DNA of 6,205 bases from Acidobacteriota bacterium (GTDB taxonomy: Bacteria; Acidobacteriota; Blastocatellia; Pyrinomonadales; Pyrinomonadaceae): contig JAEZJR010000272.1 of the NCBI GenBank assembly GCA_023415725.1, forward strand, positions 1 through 6,205. Direction: 5' to 3'. Below, piece after piece: positions 1-6,205 of this stretch. The notes beneath the pieces were generated by a model. That model was given only the letters and a program-made list of their open reading frames with translations. It was not told where the DNA came from and did no database searches. The position numbers were made by a program, and so were the translations under genes. Every line of letters begins with the position of its first letter. The stretch's first letter is position 1.

Positions 1-432
1 GACATCTACGGCAAAGGTGCCGTCGTGCTGCACACGCTCCGCTACCTGATCGGCGACGATGCGTTCTTCCGAGCGTTACGCCGAATGGCTTATCCGAAAA
101 AGGAAATGGAACGCTACACCGACGGCCGCCAGCAACGCCTGACCGACACCGACGAATTCCTCCGCATCGCCGAGCAGGAATCGAAGATGAAACTCGATTG
201 GTTCTTCGAGCTATACCTCCGCCAGCCGAAACTCCCGACACTCATAACCGAAACCGCCGGCAACACCACGACTCTCCGCTGGGAAACTCCAGACAACATG
301 CGTTTCCCGATGCCGATCGACGTGGTGGTCGACGGCAAAACCCAACGCGTGAACATGAAAAACGGCCGAGCCACCGTCACCGGCACGAACATCACCGTTG
401 ACCCCAACGGATGGGTGCTTAAGGCTCAGTAA
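1..432 (+). CDS. M1-family metallopeptidase (aminopeptidase N-like), C-terminal fragment
   Basis: This is the last 143 residues of a gene that begins before the window; the frame is open from base 1 to the TAA at 430-432. Residues 3-7 read YGKGA, which matches the conserved Y-x-KGA segment of M1 peptidases. In that family the Tyr stabilises the transition state and lies downstream of the HEXXH zinc site, which must therefore be outside the window. The following LRYLIGDDAFFRALRRM (13-29) is the usual helix after this motif. WFFELYLRQPKLP (67-79) matches the family's WFF..WLRQ.G.P segment, which closes the helical domain. Residues 80-143 look like a short beta-sandwich tail ending in VDPNGWVLKAQ. 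Such enzymes remove N-terminal residues from peptides and are often exported, but the N-terminus is not visible. GTG at 25 is not a real start, because homology continues upstream of it. The family call is fairly sure; substrate and exact subfamily are unknown. Confidence 0.85.
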   Translation, partial: DIYGKGAVVLHTLRYLIGDDAFFRALRRMAYPKKEMERYTDGRQQRLTDTDEFLRIAEQESKMKLDWFFELYLRQPKLPTLITETAGNTTTLRWETPDNMRFPMPIDVVVDGKTQRVNMKNGRATVTGTNITVDPNGWVLKAQ

Positions 433-450
433 AACCTAAATAATATGGTG

Positions 451-483
451 AAGCCCGCATTTTTTTGCGGGCTTTTTCTTTTT
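451..483 (+). terminator. Rho-independent terminator of the M1 peptidase gene
   Basis: A perfect 9 bp stem, AAGCCCGCA (451-459) with TGCGGGCTT (466-474), closes a loop of six T. It is followed by a T-rich tract (473-483) interrupted by a single C. It begins 18 bases after the TAA of the peptidase gene. It should insulate the E1 gene downstream from read-through. Confidence 0.9.
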
Positions 484-524
484 GCGTTCCTGTCTTGGCC
501 AACGGATCGGCCCAACGCCATAAA

Positions 525-553
525 TTGCCCGCTAGGGGACGTTCTGGTATCCT
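525..553 (+). promoter_or_regulatory. Candidate sigma70-type promoter for the fused E1 gene
   Basis: TTGCCC (525-530) and TATCCT (548-553) are separated by 17 bases. TG at 545-546 gives an extended -10 (TGnTATCCT). Each hexamer matches consensus at four of six positions. The site lies between the upstream terminator and the E1 start and would give a leader of roughly 40-45 bases. It was found by eye; no transcript data support it. Confidence 0.4.
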
Positions 554-587
554 AAAAAGTTACATCCTCATTAGAAATATTTATTGT

Positions 588-592
588 AAGGA
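588..592 (+). promoter_or_regulatory. Ribosome binding site of the fused E1 gene
   Basis: AAGGA ends 11 bases before the ATG at 604, which is slightly long spacing. The stretch in between is AT-rich and carries two in-frame stops, TAA at 598-600 and TAG at 601-603. These exclude any longer reading frame and fix ATG 604 as the first possible start. Confidence 0.6.
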
Positions 593-603
593 TCAATTAA
601 TAG

Positions 604-2877
604 ATGTCTACGTCCGCCAAAAAATCAAATTCAAAAAATAATAATAAGAACGATAAGAATGCGAAGACGGTGGTAGCCGAAGAGGCGAAGACCACGATCC
701 CGGACGGCTATATTGCCGAAACGAAGATCCAGGAAACGGCCAAGGCCGCCGCTGTGGAAACTGAGCCGGCCCGCACTCGCGACCGTCACGGGTTGGACGA
801 AAAGACCCTTATCGGCATCTACCGCACGATGTACATGTCCCGCCGGATCGATGATAAGGAGATCCAGCTCAAAGGGCAGAACAAGATATTCTTCCAGATC
901 TCAGGTGCCGGGCACGAAGCGGTGCTAACGGGGGCGGCCCTTGCAATGAAGCCCGGATATGATTGGTTCTTCCCTTACTATCGCGACCGTGCCCTGATGC
1001 TCGGCCTGGGCATGACCGCGCAGGAGATGCTCTGGTCCGCCGTTGGCGCCGAAAAGGACCCGAACTCGCACGGCCGTCAGATGCCGTCGCACTGGGGCCA
1101 CAAGGACCTGAACGTCCCTTCCCAGTCCTCCTGCACGGGTTCGCAGGCCCTGCACGCAGTCGGTGCCGCCGAAGCTAGCTATCGTGCTTCGATCGTTAAG
1201 GAATTGCAGGACAAGATCACCGGTTTCAAGGGCGATGAGGTCGTTTATATGTCGGTCGGCGACGGAACGACCAGCGAAGGCGAGTGGTGGGAAGCCCTGA
1301 ACTCCGCCTGTAACCTCAAACTGCCGGTCATCTTCCACGTTGAGGATAACGGCTACGCCATCAGCGTCCCCGTCGAGGTGAACACCGCGGGCGGCGACAT
1401 CTCGAAGCTCGTCGCGGGATTCCCGAACCTCTTCATCCAAAAGGTCGACGGGACGGACCCGCTCGCGTCATACGATGCGTTTCAAAAGGCGGTCGAGTAC
1501 TGCCGTGAACGGAAGGGCCCGGCATTCGTCCACTCGAAGGTGATCCGCCCCTACTCGCACTCCCTTTCGGACGACGAAAAACTCTATCGCCCCGAGGAGG
1601 AGCGTGAAGCGGATGCCGCGATCGACCCGATCAAGACGTTCGCGGAGTTCCTGATGACCGAGGGGATCGCGTCGAGCGAACAGCTCGAAGCTCTCCGCAA
1701 GGAAGTAGACGACGAAGTTACGAAAGCGGCCGACATCGCGGTCGAAACACCGCAGCCCGCTCCCGAAACGGCATACCGGAACGTCTATTCGCCGGATGTC
1801 GACCCAACCGACCGTAAGCTTTTCGATACGGAAGAAGGTGCGGAGTTATCCGGCAACGCCGGTACGATGGTGGACCTCATCAACCGCTGCATGCACGAAG
1901 AGATGGAGCGTGACCCGCGGATCGTTGTCTTCGGTGAGGACGTGGCGGACGTTTCGCGTGAAGAATACCTCGAACGCGTAAAAGGTAAGGGCGGCGTGTT
2001 CAAAGTGACGGCGAACTTGCAGCGCAAGTTCGGATCGGCCCGTGTTTTCAATTCACCGCTGGCTGAGGCCAACATTGTCGGGCGCGCGGTCGGGATGGCG
2101 ATCCGCGGATTGAAGCCGGTGGTCGAGATCCAGTTCTTCGATTACATCTTCCCGGCGATGATGCAGATCCGCAACGAGGTTGCGGTGACCCGCTGGCGCT
2201 CCGACGGCGACACGAAATGCCCGATGGTGATCCGCGTTCCTGTGGGTGGCTATCTGAAGGGCGGTGCGGTTTACCACTCGCAGTCCGGCACGACGCTTTT
2301 CGCTCACACGCCCGGCCTTCGGATCGTCTACCCGTCGAGCGCATTGGACGCCAGCGGGCTGCTCCGCACTGCGATCCGCTGTGACGACCCGGTGCTATTC
2401 CTCGAGCACAAGCACCTTTACCGGCAGGTTTACAACAAGTCTCAGTACCCCTCGAACGAGTTCCTGATCCCGTTCGGCAAGGCGAAGAAGGTCCGCGAGG
2501 GGAACGATGTCACCATCGTCACGTTCGGGGCCTTGGTCGAACGCTCGAATCAGGCCGCAAAACGTCTCGACCAGCAGGGCATAACCGTCGATCTCATCGA
2601 TCTCCGCACACTCGTGCCTTACGATTGGGAAGCGATCGCGGAATCGGTCAAGAAGACCTCCCGCGTGATCGTCGCCCACGAAGACCCGCTCTCCTATGGC
2701 TACGGAGCCGAGATCGCGGCCCGCATCTCGAACGAGCTATTTGAATACCTTGATGCACCCGTCCGCCGCGTCGGAGCCACCGACACCTTCGTCGCCTACG
2801 CCCCGCAAGTGGAGGACTTCATCCTCCCGCAAAGCGAGGATGTGGAAAAGGCGGTGCAGGAGTTGATGAAATATTGA
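604..2877 (+). CDS. Fused alpha/beta E1 component of a thiamine-diphosphate 2-oxoacid dehydrogenase (branched-chain type)
   Basis: A 757-residue single chain carrying both halves of a heterotetrameric-type E1. E1 decarboxylates a 2-oxoacid on ThDP and passes the acyl group to the lipoyl arm of E2 in the cytoplasm. The alpha domain (about 65-385) has PYYRD (124-128), GRQMPSHW (157-164, typical of branched-chain E1 alpha), the ThDP/Mg site starting GDG at 219-221 and ending at Asn249, and the loop HSLSDD (319-324). That loop aligns with the phosphorylation-loop region of mitochondrial E1. A linker of about 30-35 residues (385-418) follows. The beta domain (420-757) has FGEDV (443-447), Glu488 in SPLAE (the expected ThDP N1' contact) and His558 in YHSQS (the expected active-site His). 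Residues 1-60 are a Lys/Asn/Ala-rich, probably disordered tail. About 13 extra residues lie between FGEDV and GGVF compared with human BCKDHB. The branched-chain preference is inferred from motifs; pyruvate or mixed use is possible. No E2 or E3 gene is in view. Confidence 0.93.
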   Translation: MSTSAKKSNSKNNNKNDKNAKTVVAEEAKTTIPDGYIAETKIQETAKAAAVETEPARTRDRHGLDEKTLIGIYRTMYMSRRIDDKEIQLKGQNKIFFQISGAGHEAVLTGAALAMKPGYDWFFPYYRDRALMLGLGMTAQEMLWSAVGAEKDPNSHGRQMPSHWGHKDLNVPSQSSCTGSQALHAVGAAEASYRASIVKELQDKITGFKGDEVVYMSVGDGTTSEGEWWEALNSACNLKLPVIFHVEDNGYAISVPVEVNTAGGDISKLVAGFPNLFIQKVDGTDPLASYDAFQKAVEYCRERKGPAFVHSKVIRPYSHSLSDDEKLYRPEEEREADAAIDPIKTFAEFLMTEGIASSEQLEALRKEVDDEVTKAADIAVETPQPAPETAYRNVYSPDVDPTDRKLFDTEEGAELSGNAGTMVDLINRCMHEEMERDPRIVVFGEDVADVSREEYLERVKGKGGVFKVTANLQRKFGSARVFNSPLAEANIVGRAVGMAIRGLKPVVEIQFFDYIFPAMMQIRNEVAVTRWRSDGDTKCPMVIRVPVGGYLKGGAVYHSQSGTTLFAHTPGLRIVYPSSALDASGLLRTAIRCDDPVLFLEHKHLYRQVYNKSQYPSNEFLIPFGKAKKVREGNDVTIVTFGALVERSNQAAKRLDQQGITVDLIDLRTLVPYDWEAIAESVKKTSRVIVAHEDPLSYGYGAEIAARISNELFEYLDAPVRRVGATDTFVAYAPQVEDFILPQSEDVEKAVQELMKY

Positions 2878-2879
2878 TG
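2875..2879 (+). promoter_or_regulatory. TGATG stop/start overlap coupling the E1 and DHFR-like genes
   Basis: The TGA stop of the E1 gene (2875-2877) shares its last base with the ATG of the DHFR-like gene (2877-2879). This arrangement commonly allows terminating ribosomes to re-initiate. There is no well-placed separate ribosome binding site, which fits coupling. Confidence 0.65.
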
Positions 2880-3527
2880 TCAAAGGTCGTGGTGCAAGCG
2901 ATAGGAATGTCGCTAGACGGCTTTTCCGCTGGGCCGAATCAGTCCTTCGAAAATCCGTTGGGTGTTCGTGGCCCGGAGTTGATGGAATGGTTCTTCCCGA
3001 CGAAGACCTTCATAGAGCAGCACGGCAGCGGTGGCGGAGGTGAGACCGGGATCGACGACAGTTTCGCCGCAGCCAGCATGGTGGGCAAAGGGGCCTGGAT
3101 CCTAGGGCGGAATATGTTCGGGCCGGTCCGCGGGCCTTGGCCGGACGAAAACTGGAAAGGGTGGTGGGGCGAAGAGCCTCCCTACCACGTTCCGGCCTTC
3201 GTACTGACACACCACAGCCGCGAACCTTTAGAGATGAAGGGCGGCACGACCTTTCAATTCATAACGGACGGCATCCACTCTGCGCTCGAACAGGCAATGG
3301 AAGTTGCAGGCGGCAAGGACATACGGATCGGAGGAGGCCCCTCCACTATCCGGCAGTACCTCGAGGCCGGGCTCATTGACGAGATGCACATTGCGGTGCG
3401 GCCGGTATTACTAGGAGAAGGCGAACCGTTATTTCAAGGGCTGGACATGCGTCGGCTCGGGTACAAGGTCACGGATATGACCCCGGGCGAGCGAGCGGTT
3501 CACATGATCATTAAAAAGGTGGGCTAG
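2877..3527 (+). CDS. Dihydrofolate reductase-fold protein (RibD C-terminal domain family)
   Basis: A 216-residue protein of the DHFR/RibD-C superfamily, which comprises NAD(P)H-dependent reductases. The N-terminal strand and loop MSLDGFSAGP (11-20) is the family's usual opening. GAWILGRNMFG (72-82) corresponds to the cofactor-binding G-R-x-T/M segment. IGGGPSTIRQYLEAGLIDEM (151-170) followed by PVLLGEGEPLF (176-186) is the hallmark C-terminal glycine-rich nucleotide loop. It resembles the large, poorly characterised YwjB/YyaP-like group rather than a true folA product or a riboflavin-pathway RibD, so substrate and pathway are unknown. ATG 2877 is preferred over an in-frame TTG at 2874, because it makes the common TGATG stop/start overlap with the E1 gene. 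The only purine-rich motif upstream, AGGAG at 2858-2862, lies 14 bases away, so translation probably depends partly on coupling. No functional link to E1 is evident beyond co-expression. Confidence 0.85.
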   Translation: MSKVVVQAIGMSLDGFSAGPNQSFENPLGVRGPELMEWFFPTKTFIEQHGSGGGGETGIDDSFAAASMVGKGAWILGRNMFGPVRGPWPDENWKGWWGEEPPYHVPAFVLTHHSREPLEMKGGTTFQFITDGIHSALEQAMEVAGGKDIRIGGGPSTIRQYLEAGLIDEMHIAVRPVLLGEGEPLFQGLDMRRLGYKVTDMTPGERAVHMIIKKVG

Positions 3528-4324
3528 TCGGCCGCCAGTTTGTACACACCCGTAGATAGCCGTTCGGCAAATCCTTCATCAACAAGCTGGTGATTCGCCC
3601 GCCCCGATTCCCAACGCTGGAATCCGACGGCACGCGACAGATCACCAAGCAGCGTCATCCCGCACATCGATAGGTAGCATCGGGCGAGTTCGCGAACTGC
3701 AGTTTCACGGTCCATCTTGATGGCCATTTCGTTAGTGAAGCGGGCTTCGGCGAGCGTCCAGATGTAGGTGAATTTCGGGACGTAAACGACCTCCTGGGGC
3801 ACGACCTTCATCTTTCGCTGAAGCTCGTCGATCGCGGCGGTCAGGTCTTTTTTCTCCTTGATCCCGGTTTCCGCACGAAGGTCGGCGGTCGCCATTTCCC
3901 ATTCTTTCCTCAGCACTTTCAATACCTTACGAGCATTTTCGGAAAGTTCGTCCTTTTCCTTCCGTTTCGGAACACCCCAGATCGCGTTAAATACAGGAAC
4001 CAACCTGGGCGCGAGGAACATTGAGTTCCCCTTGACCAGCTTCGCGTAATAGACCTTGCCGCGGGCGATCACCTCGTCCTTCAGCACCCACGCCTTGCTC
4101 GCCTCGTAATCCTTTTGCACGTTGCGGGGCATGTGGGCGTCGCGCCGGCCGCAAACGGCAATGTAGACGGATGGAAGATTCTTACGTACGTCAGTTAGCC
4201 CGAGGCAGAAACCAAGATCGTTCACCATTGCCTCAACATCGGCGGCAGTGTCGATCTTGAGGGATTCGTCCCGCCGCCATTTACGGTCGCGGTATTGCTC
4301 GATGTTTTCGGGGATGAATTTCAC
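3524..4324 (-). CDS. Tandem winged-helix protein, AlkZ/YcaQ-related
   Basis: A 266-residue, charge-rich cytoplasmic protein with no signal peptide or membrane segment. Residues 126-190 look like one winged helix, with a helical run from ARKVLKVLRKEW and a wing near VVPQEVVYVPKFTYIW. Residues 205-262 look like a second: RELARCYLSMCGMTLLGDLS, then LVDEGFAERLSTGVYKL. The second closely follows the L..RYL...G....DL..W..... pattern of the C-terminal winged helix of AlkZ/YcaQ interstrand-crosslink DNA glycosylases. The Q-x-Q or Q-x-D catalytic motif known in that family is not visible, and the protein is shorter than the usual 350-400 residues. It may be a non-catalytic relative that only binds DNA. 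It starts with GTG; there is no in-frame ATG, GTG or TTG between this and the upstream stop TGA at 4364-4366, and the next Met is residue 33. No Shine-Dalgarno sequence is obvious. It lies 39 bp downstream of the TPR gene and probably shares its transcript. Confidence 0.6.
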   Translation of the reverse strand: MKFIPENIEQYRDRKWRRDESLKIDTAADVEAMVNDLGFCLGLTDVRKNLPSVYIAVCGRRDAHMPRNVQKDYEASKAWVLKDEVIARGKVYYAKLVKGNSMFLAPRLVPVFNAIWGVPKRKEKDELSENARKVLKVLRKEWEMATADLRAETGIKEKKDLTAAIDELQRKMKVVPQEVVYVPKFTYIWTLAEARFTNEMAIKMDRETAVRELARCYLSMCGMTLLGDLSRAVGFQRWESGRANHQLVDEGFAERLSTGVYKLAAD

Positions 4325-4363
4325 AGAAACGATCGCGAACCGTCTAAACCAATGGAGGGGAAA

Positions 4364-5635
4364 TCACTTAGGCTTGCAGGGATTCTTGATCTCGATGTTG
4401 TCCACCGCCGATTTTAATTCGTCCGCTTTAGCACCCTGAAAGTCACCCAGTTTACATCGAGCTTCAGCCCGCATCTGAAAATCGCTGCCCCAACCCTGCT
4501 GTTCAACCAGAATATTTAGGTCCGGCATCGCCTCCTTATACATGCCTTTAGCCATGTAAGCTGACGCACGGTAAAAATACGGTTGCAATGTCTGGGTCCA
4601 ATCATCCGGGTCATCGAGGGGAGTCGTTGGTTTACCTCCGCTCATGGCTTCAGTTATGTCTATAGCTCTCGAAGCGTCAGAAATGACGGCATCGAAGTTT
4701 CGAAGTAAAAAATTCACGGAGGCCCGCTCACGAAAGTAGAAATAAAGCCGCGATCGCTGGCAGGAGCACTCCTCTATGACCTTTGTCAGCCGTTTAACTG
4801 CAAGGTTAAGGTCGCCGGATTCTAGATCACCGCGAAGTACGTCGGCCCTAAGTCGGTGAAAGCGGAATATCAGGGGCATTTCTTTTACCGCTTTATCCAG
4901 AACCATCAAGGCCTTTTCACCATCACCAAGTTGGAAATACCAGTCCAGAGCTACCTCGTATATCCTTGGAACCTTTGGCGATAGCCTAAGGGCGGTATCA
5001 AGGTCAGTCGCTGTCCTGTCGGGCCGATCCTGATAGAGAGACCGTTGCATATACAGCACTCCAAGTGTGGGCACCTTTTTGAGAATGAGATCGATATCCG
5101 TCATCATCTCGGCCGTGGTTTTGTGAGTGCTTATGTGCTTGAGTAAATTATCGTAATGCTTCAAATCTGTCTCGCTGATGCGAGTTTCGTCTTGGCGCTC
5201 ATCCTCGGTGACGTGCACTAAGGATCGGGCAAAATCGGCAAGCGCTCCGTCATGGTCTTTCTGTAGAAGCTTGGCCCTCGCCCTGAGTTCGTAGGCCTCA
5301 CGCAATCCCCCGGCAGCATAAAGCGATAGATCGGTAGATGTCGCAGCGATACCTCCGGGGCCCCACCATCGCTCGCGAAACTGCACTACCTCATTAATCG
5401 AGGCCAAAGTCGAAGAAGTTATCGATCCTCTCTCCACCACGTCGAGCAAGCGCTCATAAGCTTCTTGATCTTTAACTGAAGCGCTATAGAGTTCTTTCTC
5501 ACGAGCACTTTTGCTGTCTTTTTCCTTGGATGACTGGGCAAGTCCCTGAATTGTAAAAACAAGGGAAACCACAAAGATGGCGGTCCATTTTCCAGCCTGT
5601 GAAAATAGAGATCTTGCGTAGCGGTCTTCTAGCAT
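4364..5635 (-). CDS. Secreted TPR-repeat protein of unknown function
   Basis: A 423-residue protein if started at ATG 5635. That start gives a clean Sec-type signal peptide: basic residues up to Lys16, a hydrophobic core WTAIFVVSLVFTIQG (17-31) and likely cleavage after GLA (Ala33). A TTG at 5686 would add 17 residues in front and spoil the signal, so it is rejected. The mature part begins with a charged Ser/Lys/Glu stretch. It then carries about seven degenerate TPR-like helical pairs, at roughly 111-143, 188-221, 223-256, 257-291, 296-330, 351-381 and 385-413. The clearest have A..DF/A..DL-type turns, such as LLQKDHDGALADF and GMYKEAMPDL. TPRs make protein-protein contacts, so a periplasmic or cell-surface scaffolding role is likely, but no catalytic domain or specific partner can be named. 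Its GC content looks lower than that of the E1 gene, and no Shine-Dalgarno motif is evident at the chosen start. Confidence 0.75.
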   Translation of the reverse strand: MLEDRYARSLFSQAGKWTAIFVVSLVFTIQGLAQSSKEKDSKSAREKELYSASVKDQEAYERLLDVVERGSITSSTLASINEVVQFRERWWGPGGIAATSTDLSLYAAGGLREAYELRARAKLLQKDHDGALADFARSLVHVTEDERQDETRISETDLKHYDNLLKHISTHKTTAEMMTDIDLILKKVPTLGVLYMQRSLYQDRPDRTATDLDTALRLSPKVPRIYEVALDWYFQLGDGEKALMVLDKAVKEMPLIFRFHRLRADVLRGDLESGDLNLAVKRLTKVIEECSCQRSRLYFYFRERASVNFLLRNFDAVISDASRAIDITEAMSGGKPTTPLDDPDDWTQTLQPYFYRASAYMAKGMYKEAMPDLNILVEQQGWGSDFQMRAEARCKLGDFQGAKADELKSAVDNIEIKNPCKPK

Positions 5636-5835
5636 GGGCCAATTCGAGCTGCAAATATAGAAACGTAGTATTACAAATTTCGTCAACGCGGATCAGAGGA
5701 GAACTAGAGCCTACTAGGATAATTGCAGAAAAACAAGAAAGTCTAAGATCATATTCCGCCTGCCTCTATTACGGTGCCGACAAAGGCGACCATCTTTGCC
5801 TACTGAGGTGTGGAAAAGGACCGAATCGCGGTAAC

Positions 5836-5863
5836 AAAAAGGACGCCTTCGAAAAGCGTCCTT
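5836..5863 (-). terminator. Rho-independent terminator of the glycine-zipper gene
   Basis: The 8 bp stem AAGGACGC (5839-5846) pairs with GCGTCCTT (5856-5863) around a 9-base loop. Read on the minus strand, the stem runs into a five-T tract (complement of AAAAA at 5836-5840). On the plus strand no T tract follows (the next bases are GAGG). It therefore acts leftward, 24 bases beyond the stop of the glycine-zipper gene. Confidence 0.75.
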
Positions 5864-5887
5864 GAGGTTATTATCGGCGTGATCGTT

Positions 5888-6205
5888 TTAGTTCTCGCTA
5901 ACCCGTTCAACGCCTCGAACAGGCGATGAAGACTGGATCGTGAGAGTTGAACCCGGCATCAGCTTGAGGTCTTCGCGGCCGGTTGCGATGACGGAACCGG
6001 CACCCGCGCCGCCGCCGATGATCGCCCCGATCGCCGCACCTTTCAGCCCGCCGGTGATAGCACCGATGATCGCACCCGCACCTGCCCCGATACCGCCGCG
6101 CTTCGTAGTTTCCTTGGTTTGGCTGTCGCTTTTTGCGGTTCCCTCGGAATCGGCCTTGACGACCTTGCCGTATTGGTCTTTGATGCCCTGGAGGGTGCCG
6201 GCGAA
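5888..6205 (-). CDS. Glycine-zipper domain protein, N-terminus beyond the window
   Basis: A continuous minus-strand frame of 105 residues runs from the window edge to TAA at 5888-5890, with no convincing start inside, so the gene begins to the right of the window. After a polar region (residues 1-36 of the fragment) comes a Gly/Ala/Ile block at about 37-70. It has repeated G-x-x-x-G spacing, for example GAIIGAITGG and GAAIGAIIGGG, which is the mark of glycine-zipper proteins of the YMGG/Omp type. Such blocks form packed helical hairpins, usually associated with the outer membrane or periplasm. The segment ATGREDLKLMPGSTLTIQ (74-91) resembles the G-K/R-E-x-x-L-x-x-G-T-x-L-x-V tail often found after such zippers. 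The function is not known. A signal peptide or lipobox would be expected in the missing part but cannot be seen. Confidence 0.8.
   Translation of the reverse strand, partial: FAGTLQGIKDQYGKVVKADSEGTAKSDSQTKETTKRGGIGAGAGAIIGAITGGLKGAAIGAIIGGGAGAGSVIATGREDLKLMPGSTLTIQSSSPVRGVERVSEN

Noticed and set aside
495..515. Imperfect inverted repeat TTGGCC ... GGCCCAA upstream of the E1 gene
   Set aside because: It needs a bulge to pair, is short and GC-rich, and matches no operator that I recognise.
925..1440. Minus-strand open frame of 171 codons inside the E1 gene
   Set aside because: It lies opposite the highly conserved ThDP-binding region of E1. The protein is not recognisable, and long antisense frames are expected in GC-rich coding sequence.
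5660..5686. TTGACG (minus strand, 5686-5681) as a -35 box for the TPR gene, with TATATT as -10
   Set aside because: The -35 hexamer is good, but the TATATT lies about 21 bases away and no acceptable hexamer sits at 16-18 bases.
5716..5746. TTAGAC and TATCCT on the minus strand as a promoter for the TPR gene
   Set aside because: The spacer is 19 bases and the -35 match is poor. The -10 hexamer is identical to that proposed for E1, but this is too short to carry weight.
5599..5865. Plus-strand open frame of 88 codons antisense to the TPR gene start and its upstream gap
   Set aside because: It overlaps the signal-peptide region of the TPR gene, has no recognisable domain or ribosome binding site, and its end falls in the minus-strand terminator. 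It is best explained as chance.
1..6205. A new defence, mobile or CRISPR-like system
   Set aside because: I saw no repeats arrays, integrase, transposase, nuclease or toxin-antitoxin-like gene pairs. The genes are metabolic, envelope-related or of DNA-binding type, with only ordinary operon links.

Overview
This is a 6.2 kb stretch of bacterial chromosome with compact, moderately GC-rich genes and no sign of phage, transposon, CRISPR or RNA genes. A single-chain fused E1 alpha/beta 2-oxoacid dehydrogenase, an M1-type metallopeptidase, a glycine-zipper protein and a secreted TPR protein would all fit an Acidobacteriota genome (Blastocatellia-like). That assignment is an impression from gene content, not a demonstrated placement; Bacteroidota and related groups also carry the fused E1.

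Left part, plus strand (1-3527). The window opens inside the C-terminal part of an M1-family aminopeptidase-like protein, which ends at 432 and is followed by a strong intrinsic terminator (451-483). A 171 bp gap holds a plausible sigma70-type extended -10 promoter and a ribosome binding site for a 757-residue fused E1 (604-2877), which is probably a branched-chain or broad 2-oxoacid decarboxylase. Its stop overlaps the start of a dihydrofolate-reductase-fold (RibD C-terminal type) protein (2877-3527) in a TGATG junction, so the two are probably co-translated.

Right part, minus strand (3524-6205). Reading right to left, a glycine-zipper protein cut by the window edge (5888-6205) ends at its own terminator (5836-5863). 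After a gap of about 250 bp comes a secreted TPR-repeat protein (4364-5635). Thirty-nine bases further on is a tandem winged-helix protein resembling AlkZ/YcaQ-related proteins (3524-4324). This last gene converges on the DHFR-like gene, and the two stop codons share one CTAG palindrome.

Working together: only the E1 and DHFR-like genes (TGATG overlap) and the TPR and winged-helix genes (39 bp gap) look like transcription units. No E2 or E3 gene of the dehydrogenase complex lies in the window. I do not see convincing evidence for a new multi-gene system. The points most worth a second look are the AlkZ-like protein without a visible catalytic motif, the lower-GC TPR gene, and the lysine/asparagine-rich tail and internal insertion of the fused E1.
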